The notes under the pieces: model-generated
What the model was told of the DNA's origin: nothing
The model's database searches: none
What the model saw: only the letters and a program-made list of their open reading frames with translations
Made by a program: the position numbers and the translations under genes
NCBI GenBank assembly: GCA_959020865.1
Contig: CAUEUD010000214.1
Coordinates: 1 to 6,209, forward strand
Origin: Eubacterium limosum
GTDB lineage: Bacteria > Bacillota > Clostridia > Eubacteriales > Eubacteriaceae
DNA: 6,209 bases
Reading direction: 5' to 3'
In this document: piece after piece, positions 6,033 to 6,209 of the stretch
Numbering within the stretch: the first letter of the stretch is position 1
Layout of the letters: the number at the start of each line of letters is the position of its first letter

Positions 6033-6069
6033 GTTATAATTGTTTTTGTTATAATAAAATAGTTATAAT
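6033..6069 (+). promoter_or_regulatory. Three GTTATAAT boxes, likely promoter of the chain-length gene
   Basis: GTTATAAT occurs at 6033-6040, 6048-6055 and 6062-6069, spaced 15 and 14 bp. Each contains a perfect -10 hexamer. The last (TATAAT at 6064-6069) has TTGTTT at 6040-6045 as a possible -35 with an 18-nt spacer, and lies 34 bp before the ATG at 6104. The promoter call is reasonable, but which copy is used is unclear. The other copies may be chance in AT-rich DNA or binding sites for a regulator. Confidence 0.5.
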
Positions 6070-6103
6070 TTAAAGTATATAAAATAATGAAGGGAAAATT
6101 TTG

Positions 6104-6209
6104 ATGGAAGAGATTAGTTTACATGACATACTGGATATGTTAAAGGAAAACTGGAAATTTATTGTCATTTTAACCTTGTGTTTTATGATTGTGGTTTCAG
6201 TGTTTACCA
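6104..6209 (+). CDS. Probable Wzz/CpsC-type chain-length determinant, N-terminal part only
   Basis: Only the first 35 codons and one base are in the window; the gene is cut by the window end, not broken. The N-terminus begins MEEISLHDILDMLKENWKF, followed by a hydrophobic segment at about residues 19-34. This short acidic and amphipathic cytoplasmic lead-in, then Trp-Lys and a first membrane helix, is characteristic of Wzz/CpsC/YveK proteins, which set polysaccharide chain length and often activate a BY-kinase partner. AGGG at 6091-6094, 9 nt upstream, supports the ATG; an in-frame TTG directly before it is less likely. The gene directly follows a nucleotide-sugar dehydratase, which fits a capsule or exopolysaccharide cluster continuing to the right. 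The family call rests on few residues. Confidence 0.7.
   Translation, partial: MEEISLHDILDMLKENWKFIVILTLCFMIVVSVFT

Noticed and set aside
1..6209. CRISPR arrays, tRNA or rRNA genes, transposase genes, phage att sites
   Set aside because: I saw no regular direct-repeat array, cloverleaf-like segment, rRNA-like stretch or transposase motif on either strand.

Overview
The window reads as chromosomal DNA from an anaerobic, Gram-positive Firmicute, probably of the Clostridia. A Eubacterium/Acetobacterium-like acetogen is my best guess, but it rests on gene content and style and I could not test it. The support is AT-rich intergenic DNA with sigma-A-type promoters, strong AGGAGG-type ribosome binding sites, hairpin-plus-T-run terminators, a PTS-dependent dihydroxyacetone kinase with a single-domain DhaM, and a VanZ-family protein. 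All five complete genes and the partial sixth are on the + strand.

Region 1 (1-2420) is a PEP-dependent dihydroxyacetone kinase operon, dhaK-dhaL-dhaM. It has its own promoter, which overlaps a perfect inverted repeat that could be an operator, and it ends at a clear terminator. DhaM accepts phosphate from the general PTS proteins EI and HPr, which are not in the window. DhaL carries the phosphate as bound ADP to ATP, and DhaK transfers it to dihydroxyacetone, giving DHAP for glycolysis. All key catalytic residues are present in the three proteins. The 167-base dhaK-dhaL gap is unusual: it holds a short terminator-like hairpin and an 82-bp element with 25-bp imperfect terminal inverted repeats.

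Region 2 (2450-3924) is a single gene with a strong extended -10 promoter. It encodes a fusion of an N-terminal VanZ-family membrane domain and a C-terminal calcineurin-like metallophosphoesterase. The positive-inside rule places the phosphoesterase outside the cell. This suggests a cell-envelope function, but the substrate is unknown.

Region 3 (3947-6209) appears to be the start of a surface-polysaccharide or glycan locus. A perfect 22-bp palindrome and a consensus-like promoter are followed by a leader hairpin that could act as an attenuator. Next comes a membrane-anchored nucleotide-sugar 4,6-dehydratase (CapD/PglF/WbpM type), which ends at a 17-bp-stem terminator. After three spaced GTTATAAT boxes, the N-terminus of a probable Wzz/CpsC-type chain-length determinant runs off the window.

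Bases 1-80 hold no gene I can support. Most of the content belongs to known families. The least ordinary items are the dhaK-dhaL repeat element, the VanZ-phosphoesterase fusion and the hairpin in the leader of the dehydratase gene. I see no clear sign of a wholly new multi-gene system.
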